DNA from: Rosa chinensis
Lineage: Eukaryota; Streptophyta; Magnoliopsida; Rosales; Rosaceae
Direction: 5' to 3'
DNA length: 64,000 nucleotides
NCBI RefSeq assembly: GCF_002994745.2
Contig: NC_037088.1
Span: 59,290,397-59,354,396, forward strand
In this document: positions 45,823-57,728 of the stretch, piece after piece
Position numbering within the stretch: the first letter of the stretch is position 1
Layout of the letters: the number at the start of each line of letters is the position of its first letter
Made by a program: the position numbers and the translations under genes
Notes under the pieces: generated by a model
Databases searched by the model: none
Told to the model about the DNA's origin: nothing
What the model saw: only the letters and a program-made list of their open reading frames with translations

Positions 45823-46975
45823 TTACTTGGATTTGAAAGGAATGGCTCTGATCACTACCACATGGTATAAAGCTGCAAGTGCTGCCCCAATGAATGGTCC
45901 AACCCAGAAAATCCACTGTAACAATAACAAAAAGTCGGTTCACATCAATATCAAATTATCCTAAAAATTAATTGATGAGAGAATTGGACCAATTAGTCAT
46001 AAATTGGAGGCTTACTTGGTCATCCCAGGCTCTGTCCTTGTTGAAGATGATGGCTGCACCAAGACTCCTAGCTGGGTTAATACCGGTTCCGGTAATGGGG
46101 ATGGTAGCCAAGTGCACCAAGAACACGGCGAACCCAATTGGCAACGGGGCCAAAATCTGTTGATCACCGAAAAATTAGTGTCAAATTAAAAATCTCAAAA
46201 CTAGTAGATTTGACCAAAGACATGGAACAACTTATATTAAGTGGTAACATACCGGAACATGAGAGTCTCTGGCGCTACGCTTGGCGTCAGTGGCAGAGAA
46301 GACGGTGTAGACAAGGACAAAGGTCCCAATAATTTCAGCACCAAGACCACTGCCCTTGGTGTAGCCATGGGCTACAAAGTTGGCGCCACCGTTGTTGATC
46401 TCGAAGAAATGACCCTTGTTCGTAAAAGCTTTCACCACGGCGGCTCCGGCTATAGCCCCAAGGCACTGCATGATGATGTAGAACACCGCCCTTGTCAAGG
46501 ACAGCTTCCGGGCCAAGAAAAGCCCAAAAGTCACAGCCGGGTTTATGTGACCCCCTGCATACCATGATACCAAACTAATTTAGAAACCCGAATATTAGCA
46601 TAACTGAGAAAAAATGATGTAGTTAGGGCAAATGTTACCTGAGATTCCGGCGGTGCAGTAAACCAAGGCGAAGATCATACCACCAAAAGCCCAAGCGATG
46701 CCTTGAATACCTACGGTTTTGCACTTGGTTTCACCTTTCAAGACGCCCATCACTGTCAAGATGGTGATGTAGAGAAACAGAAACGTGGCGACGAACTCGG
46801 CGATCCCGGCCCTGTAAAACGACCATGACGTCAGCTCGCCTGGCTCGAAGAGCGGCGCAGGCGGTGGCTCCTTGTAGTCCTTGCCCTCGTCTTCGGTTTG
46901 AGCGGCGATACCGATCGGCTGCCTCTCCGGGAACTTGTTGGCTCCCAAACTCACATCTTCCTCCTTGGCCTGCAT
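45823..46975 (-). CDS. PIP1: Plasma membrane aquaporin, PIP1 subgroup
   Basis: Four exons (46975-46639, 46554-46253, 46156-46016, 45915-45823; GT-AG, in phase) encode 290 residues. The long N-terminus with [12 protein letters not shown] and [12 protein letters not shown] is specific to PIP1. Six membrane spans follow, with the two pore motifs [10 protein letters not shown] and [11 protein letters not shown], and the short C-terminus [10 protein letters not shown] typical of PIP1. PIP1 proteins move water, CO2 or other small solutes across the plasma membrane, usually as heterotetramers with PIP2. The N-terminus is a few residues longer than common PIP1 proteins ([10 protein letters not shown]). 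Exon structure matches the family's four-exon pattern. The exact paralogue number cannot be assigned. Confidence 0.96.
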
Positions 46976-47085
46976 GGTTGTAGTAGAAGATAAAAGCTCT
47001 AAAACGACTGCGTTTGCTGTGATTTGAGGACTGTGAGAGCAGTGGGTTTGAGACTTTGAGTGGGGAGTGGTGGCTCTGGTGTTGG

Positions 47086-47096
47086 GTTATATATAG
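47086..47096 (-). promoter_or_regulatory. TATA box of the PIP1 gene
   Basis: TATATATAACC on the minus strand, about 115 bases upstream of the ATG, giving a leader of roughly 80 nt. Confidence 0.65.
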
Positions 47097-47099
47097 CAG

Positions 47100-50000
47100 G
47101 TGTGGGGTTTCGGTAGGGAAAGGAAGGAAAGTGGCGGGGCCCACCGGGGTAAATTGGGCAGTTTGGTTTTATTTATCTATTTTATTTTTTCTTATTATTA
47201 TCATGTGGCCGACCAATCGTTTTCCGGGTTTTTCATCAAGTGTTTTTGGAAAGGGACGTAAATGTCTTTCAAACGGGAAGAAAATGAAGAATGGTGGACA
47301 CGTGGCGGAAATGTATCCACGACTGGGTTTTACCGCAGGAGGAGATGAATAGTGCACCGGCCAGTCCATATTCAGCAGTTCGAGGACGATGAGGATGAGA
47401 CAGAAGGATACGACAGTATTGGTTCCAGTGAGCTGCGATCGTGTAAGGACCGTGATCGGTCACGATCTCTCCTGCATGCAATTATATTTAGCTCGTGCTG
47501 TTCAATAATCAAAGTTTATGCTAATTAATAGGTGGCAACTGAAACTCTCTGCCTTTTCTTCTTTGAATTCTGTATTAGAAAGAATATATAAGGGAAAATT
47601 AGTTTTTAATTTTTTTTTTTATGCCAGGCCTTTCATTCTTAATCGAGCATTATGCCATTATCAATAAATTAAAACATTGCCGTTCCATGATAGTGAGTTT
47701 CTCACTCTCTCTCCTCTCTTTTTCCCCTTTATTCTCGTGCAGCTCTCACGTCTCTATGGCCTTCATTTTTAGAGGAGTCGAAATTGCACGAACATTTTTG
47801 AGATTATTGTGCAATGTCCTCAATGTCACTGATACACTAGGTACATGGCATAATGCATGAAAGAGAGCATTATATTTAAATTTGTTGGCGCTTGTCGCAT
47901 AAGGTTTATATCAGACAAAAACGAGCAAATGCATTTGAAATTGCTAGATCTCTTTTGTTGAAGTTTTTAGCAAAAACTTTCATATCACTTGAGCAATATA
48001 TAAGTAGATATTTACCCAAAAAAAAAAAAACACATGTTAGATGGAAACTTTTCTGATTTTAGCAAAAGTTCACCAAAGTAAAAAGTGATTTCAACAGAAA
48101 TCAATCATTTCAAATAGACCTAAAAAGATTATCTTTGCTGAGCTGCTTTGCTTAGACAACAATTAACAATTGAGCAAAATAAAAACAATTAGCAAGATTG
48201 GGAATCATCATGGAATTATGCTTAATCTATTAATCAAGCTTTATAATATAAATCATACAGACTAGCTAGCTAAGTAGCCTATATAGTTTAATTCATGCAG
48301 TGACATTTGCAGATAAGGAAAAATAATGGTACCCGTCGTTGTTGCATTTGCAATCATCTCCCAATACTTTATGACTTTTTTGTGCGATTTAATATTGTTC
48401 ACAATTTTGTTGTGGCGCAGAATTATAAGCCAATATTTTTAAGAAATTAGAAGCATCACATTGGGTGGAATTTGAATGTCCCATCTGTCCCCTGGTATAT
48501 ATTATACGTTTCAAACTTAAACACTGCTGGATTTGAAGTGAGCCAGATATCATGGAACTTCATCATCGACCTGCTATGGGGTCGCGCGGGGGTCTCATCC
48601 ATCTGGACCACATGTGCACCATAGTGACAACCTTTTTCAAAGCTTTACTTTGCCCTAGCTTAGCTAATGTTTCAGTAGTTAATTTGGTGTTACAATTAGC
48701 TAAAATGATTCATGGATTTCTTTGGATATAAAGGATGAATTGTTTATGCAGGAGGATAGATCGAATTAGGGTTGGTTATGATGCGTAGGGTTCGGTGTTT
48801 TAGTCAGAATAAACTATCAAATGAGTCTTGATTTTAACATTTCTTGGATACTAATTATTTTGATTTAGTGTCCAAGAAATGTTAAAATTAAGGCTCGTTT
48901 GATAGTTAGTTAATACTGAGGCACAAGTAGATTGAAATGCCACATTTCAAACCATAATTGAGGTAGGATCCCTCCACATTAATTGGAACAACATTCGGCC
49001 TAAATCCAACCAAATTTGGCTAAACTTAGCCATATTTGATTGGATTCAGCGTTATTTAGCATACTTGAATATATTATTTTTTCATTAGTATTTTACGAAA
49101 CTTAAACGGCAACTGATTCAAACATATACTAACAGTACGATTCGAGTAGTTTTCAGCTTTTGATGTCATTATCGTGCTGCAATGCTTAACGCTAAATCTA
49201 ATTCCTTATCATAACCTATTTTTGCGCCCTCTCGTTTTTATTCACGATCTGGCCATTTATGTTTATATGATTAATGAAGATACACTGTGGATATTCACTC
49301 GCTAGTTGTCCAAACTATTCCAAGCCAAAACCATAATGTTCTACCTTTTTTTAATGATCAATAAATGGTGACAAAAATCTCCTAGAATATTTGATTCTAA
49401 TAATTTGGTAGCTACCCGCCGTCCATTTGATTAGGGCCATTGCTTCTTTGCTGAGTTGGCAGCACATGCAACGTTTCTGGGGGAAGCCTTGACCGGCTAG
49501 GGTTACCGTTTCACTGCTTATAATTAATAAAAGTTTAAGTTTTAAAATATGGAATATAAGAATAATCTATATGGATTAAACCATGGAGACAAAGATAATT
49601 ATAGAATTGCAACCAAAAAGTGAGATGTTCTGTCATATTCACAAAAAATTAAGACGAAGGAGTAGGTGATTAGGTAATTTGATTCCATCACCATACATTA
49701 TAAAAAAAAAAAAACGATGATGATAAGGATTAAGGAGAGTTAAGGATAATTTAGTATATGACCCTACTCTAGTCGGAATTCTGCAAATAATAATTCCGAT
49801 CATAACTGGCTTGGATCCTCTTTCTGATTCTCCATTTAGGACCACTAACATTTGTCATTTATTATCTTTCATTACCTCAGAATTGGAGAATTTGAACTTC
49901 AAAACTTTATCTACACATATGGTGATAGAAAATATTTAATTAACTTGGGCTATGTATTTATCTGTCAACTTAAAGTTAATAATAGACCTATAAGTTTTTG

Positions 50001-51697
50001 TTTTAAAGAATGACACGCGTATTAGTTGTTTTTCACTTCAACAATTGGTTGAGATATTGTAACAAATAATTTTCACTTGTAAAATTTCATTTTCATACGA
50101 GAACAATATCTTAAATCCAATATAGAATACTAAAGTCAATAACATAATTGAATGGAAGAAGGAATTTACTTGTTGGGATGGATCAAAAATAGATGATTGA
50201 ATATTGTCGTTAGGGTTGTGGGGGGAAAGACAAAAAGAAAAAAAAGAAAAATTTGAAGATTTCTGACTATAGAATTCATCAAAACGTTGATTGCAAGAAA
50301 TAAACTGATTAAACTATCCGTTCATTCCGTTGTGGAAGACATCATCATGAAAAATGCTCCAATAGCACTATAAGATCATGTAATGCAAACTGAGATAAAC
50401 TCCCCGTCGCTAATAATGACAAGATCGGAGTGATTCGAGTCAAAAACAAATCAAGCAAAAAATACCTCAATATATTTTGAACGAGTGACGTGGATCATAG
50501 GTGGCGAAATCCTAACCTAACACGTGTAAGCTCGGTCGTGGAGATCGTTCACGCGAGGTCAAAACAAGAACAGAGATTGTTCATGTACCTAGTCCTACCA
50601 TGTAACTTGGATTTTTCTCGTAGATCCCTGTATATACAGAAAAGTCTATGAAAAAGTTATCAGCCGACTGGTTTTAAAATATTAATATTTTTGGCTCTGT
50701 GTAGTTTGTGATGTCTGTATCAGCAACGTCCATAAGAAGCTAGAAGAGAAAAAACTGATTAATTTCCCAGAGGCAGCAATAATGCGAATAAAGTAACACC
50801 GACTTTCACCGCCCTATGTCATCAACTCTTCTACTTCTTGTTCTTCTATTGCGAATTTGCGATGCGCATGGTTTTCGTGTTTGAAAACTCAAATGAGTGA
50901 GGGTGATACTGTTCCCAGTGGTCTGTGTATGATGAGAATTGCTCGGGCATGCTAAAGGAAAAGGACACTCTACTATGTACTGCGTAAATCATTTTGCTTC
51001 TTATTAAATGATGGATACGGAGAACAATTCGAGTCGAGATTGTTGACCAAACTCGTGCTTTGTTGTTGTTGTGAACTTGTGAGGCATTCGGAAATAGAAA
51101 GCAAGGGATTAACGAATATAGCATTGGAAATTTTTTTTTGTTTTAAATCTTGCAAATAGAGGGTTGTTCCATCCAAGTGTCCAACTATGTTGCACTAACG
51201 GAAGCATGTACGGTGATATGATAGGCCAGGATATGGCGATACGGCAAATATAAAAAAACTAGGATATAACACGTTAGTTAGATATAAATTAGGTAGTGCC
51301 AACTAGTCACGGTGATTTCACTAAGCTAATTGCTACAAGGCTCAAATAATAATTCAGACCATCTAGCCTCACCTTTCTCTTCTTTGAGAGCGAAAACAAT
51401 TGCTTCATTAGATATTTAGATTCACAGTGAGATTAACGTCTACAACAATATTAGGAAACTATTGATAATAATAGACACATAGTGATGGACTCGTTGGGAA
51501 TTCTAGTGGGCTAGTTTATTCAAGGCCCAATTAATGCATTGGACCAAGGTCTATGGGGATTGGGGATTTTCTATCAATCTGATAATCACTATATGGATCC
51601 AATCACAATTAAACCGGAAGTTTCATGCCATAAGTCAGATGTAGTTACGCAGCTTGCGTGTGTTCCTATAAGCAACTAGTGGTGATTAGTAAATTAA
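47100..51697. other. Gene-free region
   Basis: About 4.6 kb of AT-rich sequence without a supported gene. It contains the hairpin at 48812-48907. Short open frames here lack domains. Confidence 0.55.
48812..48907. repeat. Hairpin with 41-bp arms
   Basis: Arms 48812-48852 and 48867-48907 are reverse complements with four mismatches and a 14-base loop. They end AACTATCAAA...TTTGATAGTT. It is either a very small foldback MITE or a small-RNA-type hairpin. It matches no known microRNA that I recognise. Confidence 0.8.
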
Positions 51698-51979
51698 GAG
51701 CATTTCCAACACTGATAGCTATATTCATAGCTAAAAGAAGTTAAAAAATTAGAATATACCTAGTTAAATATTGAGTTATACTCCAACAGAATACCTAAAT
51801 TCCAAGTTAAATTTAACTTTTATTTAAATTCTCTCTCTTCTCTAGCTAAATATAGCTAGGTCTTTTAGCTAAAGTTAAATTTAGCTTTTGTTTAACTAGT
51901 CTGCTAGAGTTCAAACATTTTAGGCTATTAGTTAAATTTCAATTTCTTTTTAAAAATAAGTATTATGTTGGAAGTGCCC
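51698..51979. mobile_element. Tourist-type MITE (PIF/Harbinger)
   Basis: 282 bp with terminal inverted repeats GAGCATTTCCAACA and TGTTGGAAGTGCCC, flanked by the 3-bp duplication TAA (51695-51697 and 51980-51982). The interior is AT-rich with several TTAAATTTA and TAGCTA palindromes. TIR sequence and TAA target fit Tourist elements, which are mobilised by PIF/Harbinger transposases. No coding. Confidence 0.85.
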
Positions 51980-52358
51980 TAAACTAATAGAAAGTTGATC
52001 TCGTAATAGAATGTTGAAGATAATCATGTACCTTTTTTTTTTTTTTTTTTTAAAGAATATCATGTCGATATATAAATATTACTCAGCCAGAAAAGACCAT
52101 TACATATCCTCCCTCTACCATCTCTGGGCAGATAAAGAGTTTGTGGTGAAACCACAGTGATACATAGATTAGGTCCGATCATTTGACGGTAACTATGCTC
52201 ACTTATTAAAAGAAAGCCTATAAACTATGTTACCAATGACAAGTAAATAAGCATAATGCACAGAAAAATAAAACTAACTTGTCTCCTTGCCCTTAACACT
52301 AGGGCTAGGAGGTTTTCCAGGGCAGAGCATGCTAAGCACCTCTTCAGCTGCAACTTTC

Positions 52359-53912
52359 TTATTTGAAGGGTTTTTGTTTTTCGACCCCAGAGGCCGACCT
52401 TTTTTCTATTTTTGTTCCACCTTGATCAGCTGATTCCTTAGGGATTGAGCCTTCCTTAGGAATTAAGACACCTCCCGGAGCTTCAATGAGACCCAGGGAT
52501 TTAGCAGAAAATTTAGTGTAGAATTCTGGTACTTTCAATTTCTTGGGCACCATAGATGAGCTAGCAACAGTCTCACCTTCATTAAACAGAAGTTTCAGTT
52601 TTTTTGGGGGATGTATATGGCGATGTAGGCCGGCCTCTTTTCGCCTTGGAGGACTCCACTTCAATAGGGACCAAGGCTAAAGCATTAACATCATCATTAT
52701 GCCTCAAGTCTTCACCATGCACCACAATAGGCTTGCGGAGCTTATTCATGATAAGAGTGCCAAACAAGTTGCGCGCAACTAGGGGCAGTAAAGGGGTTTG
52801 TATTCCCTGAAACTGAAACGTTCCACTATGGAAACGAAGAGTAGAAAAACCGGGAAATTGGGATGTCAGATATTTCCCCGATGTCTTCGAACTGGCAGCA
52901 GTTTCATGCACAGTTTGGGCATCAGCATTAGGGCATACTCCTTGGTCATGAAACAAAAGATGGCAGTCTCTGCATTTTCCTCTTAAGTTCTCAAAGAAAA
53001 AAGTAATTTCTTTCACTACTCCAAGAATGATTTTGAGAGTCCTCTTCAAAAAAAATGTATGAGATATGGCATGAGCAACGTGAACCCTAATTTGACCGTT
53101 ATTGTCAAATAGTCTTTGGTCGAAGTCCAGATACTTACTCGCCACAAACGCAACATTCATGATAGTTTTCTTATCTTCTAGGGCTGGCGGGATACCTGTG
53201 ATTTTGACCCAGAAGAAGAGCAGATTCATGGGAATGCTGAGTGGATCTTGCAGACCATCATATTGTTGTAGCAGAATCGGAGCTTTGTTGAAATACCATG
53301 GCCCTCCCTTTAAAATCTTATTTCGGTCATGTTTCATATCAAAGGAGAAGGCAAAACGATCTTTGGCACAATCATGAACCTTAAAGGCTCAATCAGTGAC
53401 CCATATGCGTCTGAAATTGCGAAGTAGATCTTGAGTGCCAAACAGTTTCTTTGTCAGCGGTTTGGCCAAGAGAAAAGCTTGAGAGTTTGAGCGCCTCTCT
53501 AATCCATTCAAGTGGGAGATGTCAACGACATCAGAGCCTGCTAAGGCGAGGGATGTAGCGAAACTCGCTGTAACGTCGTCAATGGACGTTATTTTGCAGT
53601 AAACAGGGCCGCAGAGTGTACCACCGTGAGGAGGAGGACTAGGGTTTGGGAGCGGCTTCAGAGTCGCATTAGGGATGCACTCTTCCGGTTGATTGCAATA
53701 TGAATATGGTTCAGAGTCGCTATCCATGATGGTGTTCGTTTGGGTCAAGGGTTCTTTACGACTGTTATGCATGCAATTTGTGGTGTCCCCTCGGAAGGGA
53801 TTGATGAGTGTACCACCGTGAGGAGGAGGACTAGGGTTTGGGAGTGGCTTCAGAGTCGCATTAGGGATGCACTCTTCCAGTTGATTGCAATATGAATATG
53901 GTTCAGAGTCGC
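52359..53912 (-). pseudogene. DUF4283 / CCHC zinc-knuckle protein, broken
   Basis: Reading right to left: an N-terminal region starting at MDSDSEPYSY (53728), ending at an in-frame TGA (53391-53389) directly after RNFRRIWVTD. The same frame continues with FDMKHDRNKILKGGPWYF and PMNLLFFWVKITGIPP, the DUF4283 core. Then comes a CCHC knuckle CRDCHLLFHDQGVC (C-x2-C-x4-H-x4-C) near 52950. Near 52600 a run of A residues gives a frameshift, after which the tail continues in another frame to the stop at 52359. So at least one nonsense and one frameshift mutation. Such proteins bind nucleic acid in LINE particles. Confidence 0.75.
53614..53912 (-). repeat. 192-bp direct tandem duplication in the DUF4283 element
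   Basis: Copy A is 53614-53805. Copy B is 53806-53912 and resumes after the inserted LTR at 55633-55717, again 192 bp in all. The unit covers the 5' leader and the first ~38 codons. Because 192 is a multiple of three, the frame stays open through both copies. Copies differ by a few substitutions (for example Leu/Pro in CNQ(L/P)EECIPN). Confidence 0.9.
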
Positions 53913-55627
53913 TGATGCGCTCGAAGCAAGCGCACAATTTAACCCTAAAAATATCGTTAGTAGTATAAGCAAATAGGGATCGTTCTATCCGGGGATTGAG
54001 GGTACACTTGTAATTGTAAAACAAATAAAGAAAAGTATTATTTACAAAAATAAAATAAAGAATATAAATATATACAATTGTATAAACAAATAAAGAATTA
54101 AAATAATAAAGTATTATTTACAAAAATAAAATAAAGAATAAATATATACAAGTAAACACAAATAAGGGAGGGATTAGGATTCTTAAAATTAAAATTAAAA
54201 TAAATAAAATAAAGAAAACGTAAAAACATATATACAAGGGTGGAACGCAAGGAACAAAGATCAAAACCAATTCCATATAATCAAATTCGATTCAAACCCT
54301 ATAATTGTTCTTCCAAGTCATGCGAGAGGAGTTGATCATGTGAAACATTCGAAAGCAAATGATTTCCCATATTTTACTTTTCAATGCTAATTAATCTAAG
54401 CGAAAGCACCTAGATTAATCCTATCAAACATGCAATCAAACCCTAGAAAGCTAGTCAATCATGTCATGTTTAACGCATTACACATAGAGAAAGGCTATCA
54501 ACTCAAGTGTACAACTTAGTATGAATAAGTTCACCTAATTGCAATCCTCTTCAATTGAATTCGATTTTTGTCCAAAACCTTTACTACTTTGATTCAAGTT
54601 TACACAAAACGAAAAGTCGATTTCATGTTCTTAAACCTAGCACCAATTACATGCAAATCCTATAAGTGTTGACCCAAATAAGATAAACATATAAAAGTTT
54701 TCTATCAAGCAAATTCAATCGAACAAACTCACATAAGTAACTTAGAATCACAATTATGGAATTCGAAAACTTTATTTAAACATAGAAGTTGGGTTTAAAC
54801 TTTACCCTAAACATTATTGTTAACTAGAAACAAGTTCATACGAAATCAAACAAGGAAATCAAAAATGTTACAAGGAAAATGAACGAATTACACCGTGAGT
54901 GGAGATGGAGATGGAGAGCTAGATGGTTGGATCTTGAATCTTGGAAGCAAGCCTTCAAGGTGGATGATGGAGGATATGATCTTCACGGCTCCTTCTTCTT
55001 CTTCCTCTCCTTGCTTGAAAATGCAGAACTTTGCAACTAGAGAATGGAAAAGGAAAATGGAAAGGAAATGGAGAGACAAAGAAGATGAGATGGATGAAGG
55101 AATTGTATTTTGAGAGTGAGAGGAGAAGTGTATTTATAGCCCAAAAAATGATGAATGGAGGGTGGAGATGAACATAAATGAAGGGCTAGATATGGTAGAC
55201 AAATTTGTAAAAAATATCTTCCCACTTGTTTATCACTTGTTCAACTTGAATTGATTTTCCTCCTCAAGATTTTCCACTTGGTTGCAACTTTGATTTTCCT
55301 CCTCAAGATTTTCCACTTGGTTGGAACTTTGATTCTCCTCCTCAAGATTTTCCACTTGGTTGCAACTTTGATTTTCCTCCTCAAGATTTTCCACTTGCTT
55401 GGAGGTCCTAAAAATAGAAACTAATAAGAAAAATAGAAACTTTCCTAAAATGAAAAATGGCAACTTACTAAAAATGATAAATAGAAACTACAAAAATATA
55501 AACTTTCTACAAATAGGAACTTTCCCAATCAAAGAATGGAAACTTTCCTAAACAGGATTTTAATAAGGAAATAACGTAAGAAATGTAGGAAATGCAGTTA
55601 AAACGTCGCATTAAAATGCTCCTATCA
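53913..55627 (-). mobile_element. Solo LTR of the WUSCHEL-carrying retrotransposon family
   Basis: 1715 bp, minus orientation, with ends TGATGCGC...CTCCTATCA, alignable along its whole length with the 1780-bp LTRs at 12639 and 19615. A perfect 5-bp target duplication GTCGC flanks it (53908-53912 and 55628-55632). It has four minisatellite units instead of six and many substitutions relative to the nested element, so it is an older and distinct insertion. No interior remains. Confidence 0.95.
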
Positions 55628-55963
55628 GTCGCTATCCATGATGGTGTTCGTTTGGGTCAAGGGTTCTTTACGACCGTTATGCATGCAATTTGTGGTGTCC
55701 CCTTGGAAGGGATTGATGGGTGTTTGGTGCCTTAACCCTCGAGGTCAGCGATATTTCTTGGGTGGTTGGCAGTTGGCACGGCTAGGTTTGGTGGGCTTGT
55801 GGTAGGTTGATGTTGCGAATCAAAGGAAAGGAGGCTACATTTGTTTGTACTTTGTACAAGTCTGGCAGTGAGAACTTTTGATTGCCTGTTGGTGGCTATA
55901 CGGGGAAGAAGCAAATCAAATCATGGTGTCTCCTTTTTCATTTCATTTAGGGTTTTCTTTTTT

Positions 55964-56291
55964 AGAAAATATTTCAAACAGTACCCGAACTAAGGCTGAC
56001 TCCTAACTTCAATACCCGACTATGCAAAACTATCATTTTGGTACCCCAAGTTTGAAGCTCGACCCAAGAATGGTACACGCCGTTCATCACGGCGTTAAGT
56101 CTTTGCTACGTGGCAAACCATGAGGGCCCTCAAAATATGCCACGTGGTTAGCTAGTTAACGCCGTGATGGACTGCGTGTACCATTCTTGGGTCGGACTTC
56201 AAACTTGGGGTACCAAAGTGATAGTTTTGCATAGTCGGGTACTGAAGTTAAGAATGAGCCTTAGTTTGGGTACTGTTTGTAACATTTTCTC
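55964..56291. mobile_element. Mutator-type MITE with ~130-bp inverted repeats
   Basis: The arms start AGAAAAT and contain AAACAGTACCCGAACTAAGG on the left, with the reverse complement on the right. They run inward about 130 bp to ACGGCGTTAA/TTAACGCCGT around a ~58-bp loop that itself has a CACGTGG-type inverted repeat. A 10-bp duplication TTTCTTTTTT flanks it (55954-55963 and 56292-56301), the size typical of Mutator-like elements, though the target is low complexity. No coding. Confidence 0.8.
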
Positions 56292-56301
56292 TTTCTTTTT
56301 T

Positions 56302-56730
56302 GGTGTTTTAGGTCGAGTAATAAGTCTCTACTCTATTGAGCTAGGGATTAGGAGTCTTAGTCTTACTGATGTGCCATTTTCATGGTGTTTTTCCTGGGGA
56401 TTATTTGTTCAATTATCGATGCTCTCTGGTTATCAACGTGATGGTGAATCGTCGATGTTGGTGGCGAGGTCATATTGTGACACTTGTGATTGACTATCTT
56501 TCTTTGTAGCCGACGGTTGTGGGCGTAAAACTTGGTCAGGGGTTGAGGTATTTTGACTCATGGATGTCACTCAAAGTGACGGACCCGTAGCTAGTGATCA
56601 TGGTAGAAATATGTGTCGTGGTGTTGAGACCATAACTGTGTCGTGGTGTTGAGACCATAACTGGTTATTCCAATACGTTGTAATCTTTTACGTTATTAAT
56701 GAAATATTCTTCTTCTAAAAAAATAAAAAA
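56302..56730 (+). mobile_element. Possible LINE 3' end with A tail
   Basis: Non-coding, ending GTTATTAATGAAATATTC then an A-rich run (about 56710-56730), like the 3' ends of plant L1-type LINEs. It holds a 25-bp tandem pair (TGTGTCGTGGTGTTGAGACC...) at about 56612-56661. No RT domain and no target duplication found. Confidence 0.35.
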
Positions 56731-57710
56731 TCAATAAACTAAAGTCTCCAACGTAGTTGACTAACATACCCATTGTCAACAAAGTATAACCGTTGTTAAA
56801 ACAAACAACAAAATATACCTCAAAACTAATTACAAAAATTAGCAGCTTTCATGTCCAGATTTGATTATGAAACATTATTTATTACTGCAGAGAATAATTA
56901 ATTCTGATCAATAGCAAAGATGATTAATACCATTCTTGAAATATAAAATCAAGAAAGATTTTAATTTTAATATTAAAAAAAAAAAAACTCATTTCCCCTG
57001 GAATGATCAAACCACCTGAATTTTATGGTTTTACCAAAAGTTAATTTTTTAACCCACTAAAGGAAAAACATCACATAGTTACCCACTTACCCTTTTTCTT
57101 TGGCAGAATCAAATAGTTACCACAAATGGTAAATGAGATAACTATTACATCCAATAGATTCGGCACAGACTCGTATGGTAAACAAGAAACGACATCGTCA
57201 AGAGCATTTCAAGTAAAACAAAATTCTGCCCCCTCCTCCTGCTACTCCTTCCGGTCCAAACCCAGAAAGGTCAAAAAAAAATAAAATATCAACACCCCAG
57301 CCGAAAAGAATCATAAATTTTCCCGTCAGAAATGGTGGGCTTTCACTTTTCATACATCATCACATCGTAAAACCGTTGCGCAATTAACATCAATCTTTGC
57401 GTCTTCTATTTAAACACTCTAAAACTTTTACCCTCGTCGTTAAACCCCGCTCTGATTCTCAGCCCCTCCTCCGATCTGAGAACCAAAGCAGCCTGACGAC
57501 GTTGGACGGCGAGATCAACGGTCATTAGCTCCCCCCAATCTCATCTCAGCCGTCCATCTGTAACTTCTCCACCACAGCACTACCTCTCTCCATCTCCGAC
57601 GGCGAGTCACAGAACTGGATGGAAAGTTCTAGAACGGCTCAATTCGCGTGAAGCAAACTCGGTTCCGATTCGAGTTCGTCAAGACGGAGTTCGCAAAGCC
57701 ACGTGGCGCG
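56731..57710. other. Intergenic and GT64 upstream region
   Basis: No gene seen. CTATTTAAAC at 57407-57416 is a TATA-like element about 310 bases before the GT64 start, followed by CT-rich and GC-richer leader-like sequence. Confidence 0.5.
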
Positions 57711-57728
57711 ATGAGGGGGGCTGGATGA
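57711..57728 (+). promoter_or_regulatory. Five-codon upstream ORF overlapping the GT64 start
   Basis: ATG AGG GGG GCT GGA TGA. Its stop overlaps the GT64 initiation codon in the arrangement ATGA (57725-57728). This could lower translation or require reinitiation or leaky scanning. Confidence 0.6.

Larger units (their letters stand above)
52033..55718 (-). mobile_element. Degenerate DUF4283/zinc-knuckle retroelement with poly(A) tail, split by a solo LTR
   Basis: The minus strand carries a DUF4283-type ORF followed by untranslated sequence and a 19-base A tail (plus-strand T run, 52033-52051), the mark of a retroposed RNA. DUF4283 plus CCHC knuckle is the ORF1-type arrangement of plant LINEs, but no endonuclease or RT follows, so this is a truncated or non-autonomous copy. 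A solo LTR (53913-55627) has inserted near the 5' end. I found no target duplication for the whole element, so the right boundary is uncertain. Confidence 0.6.
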
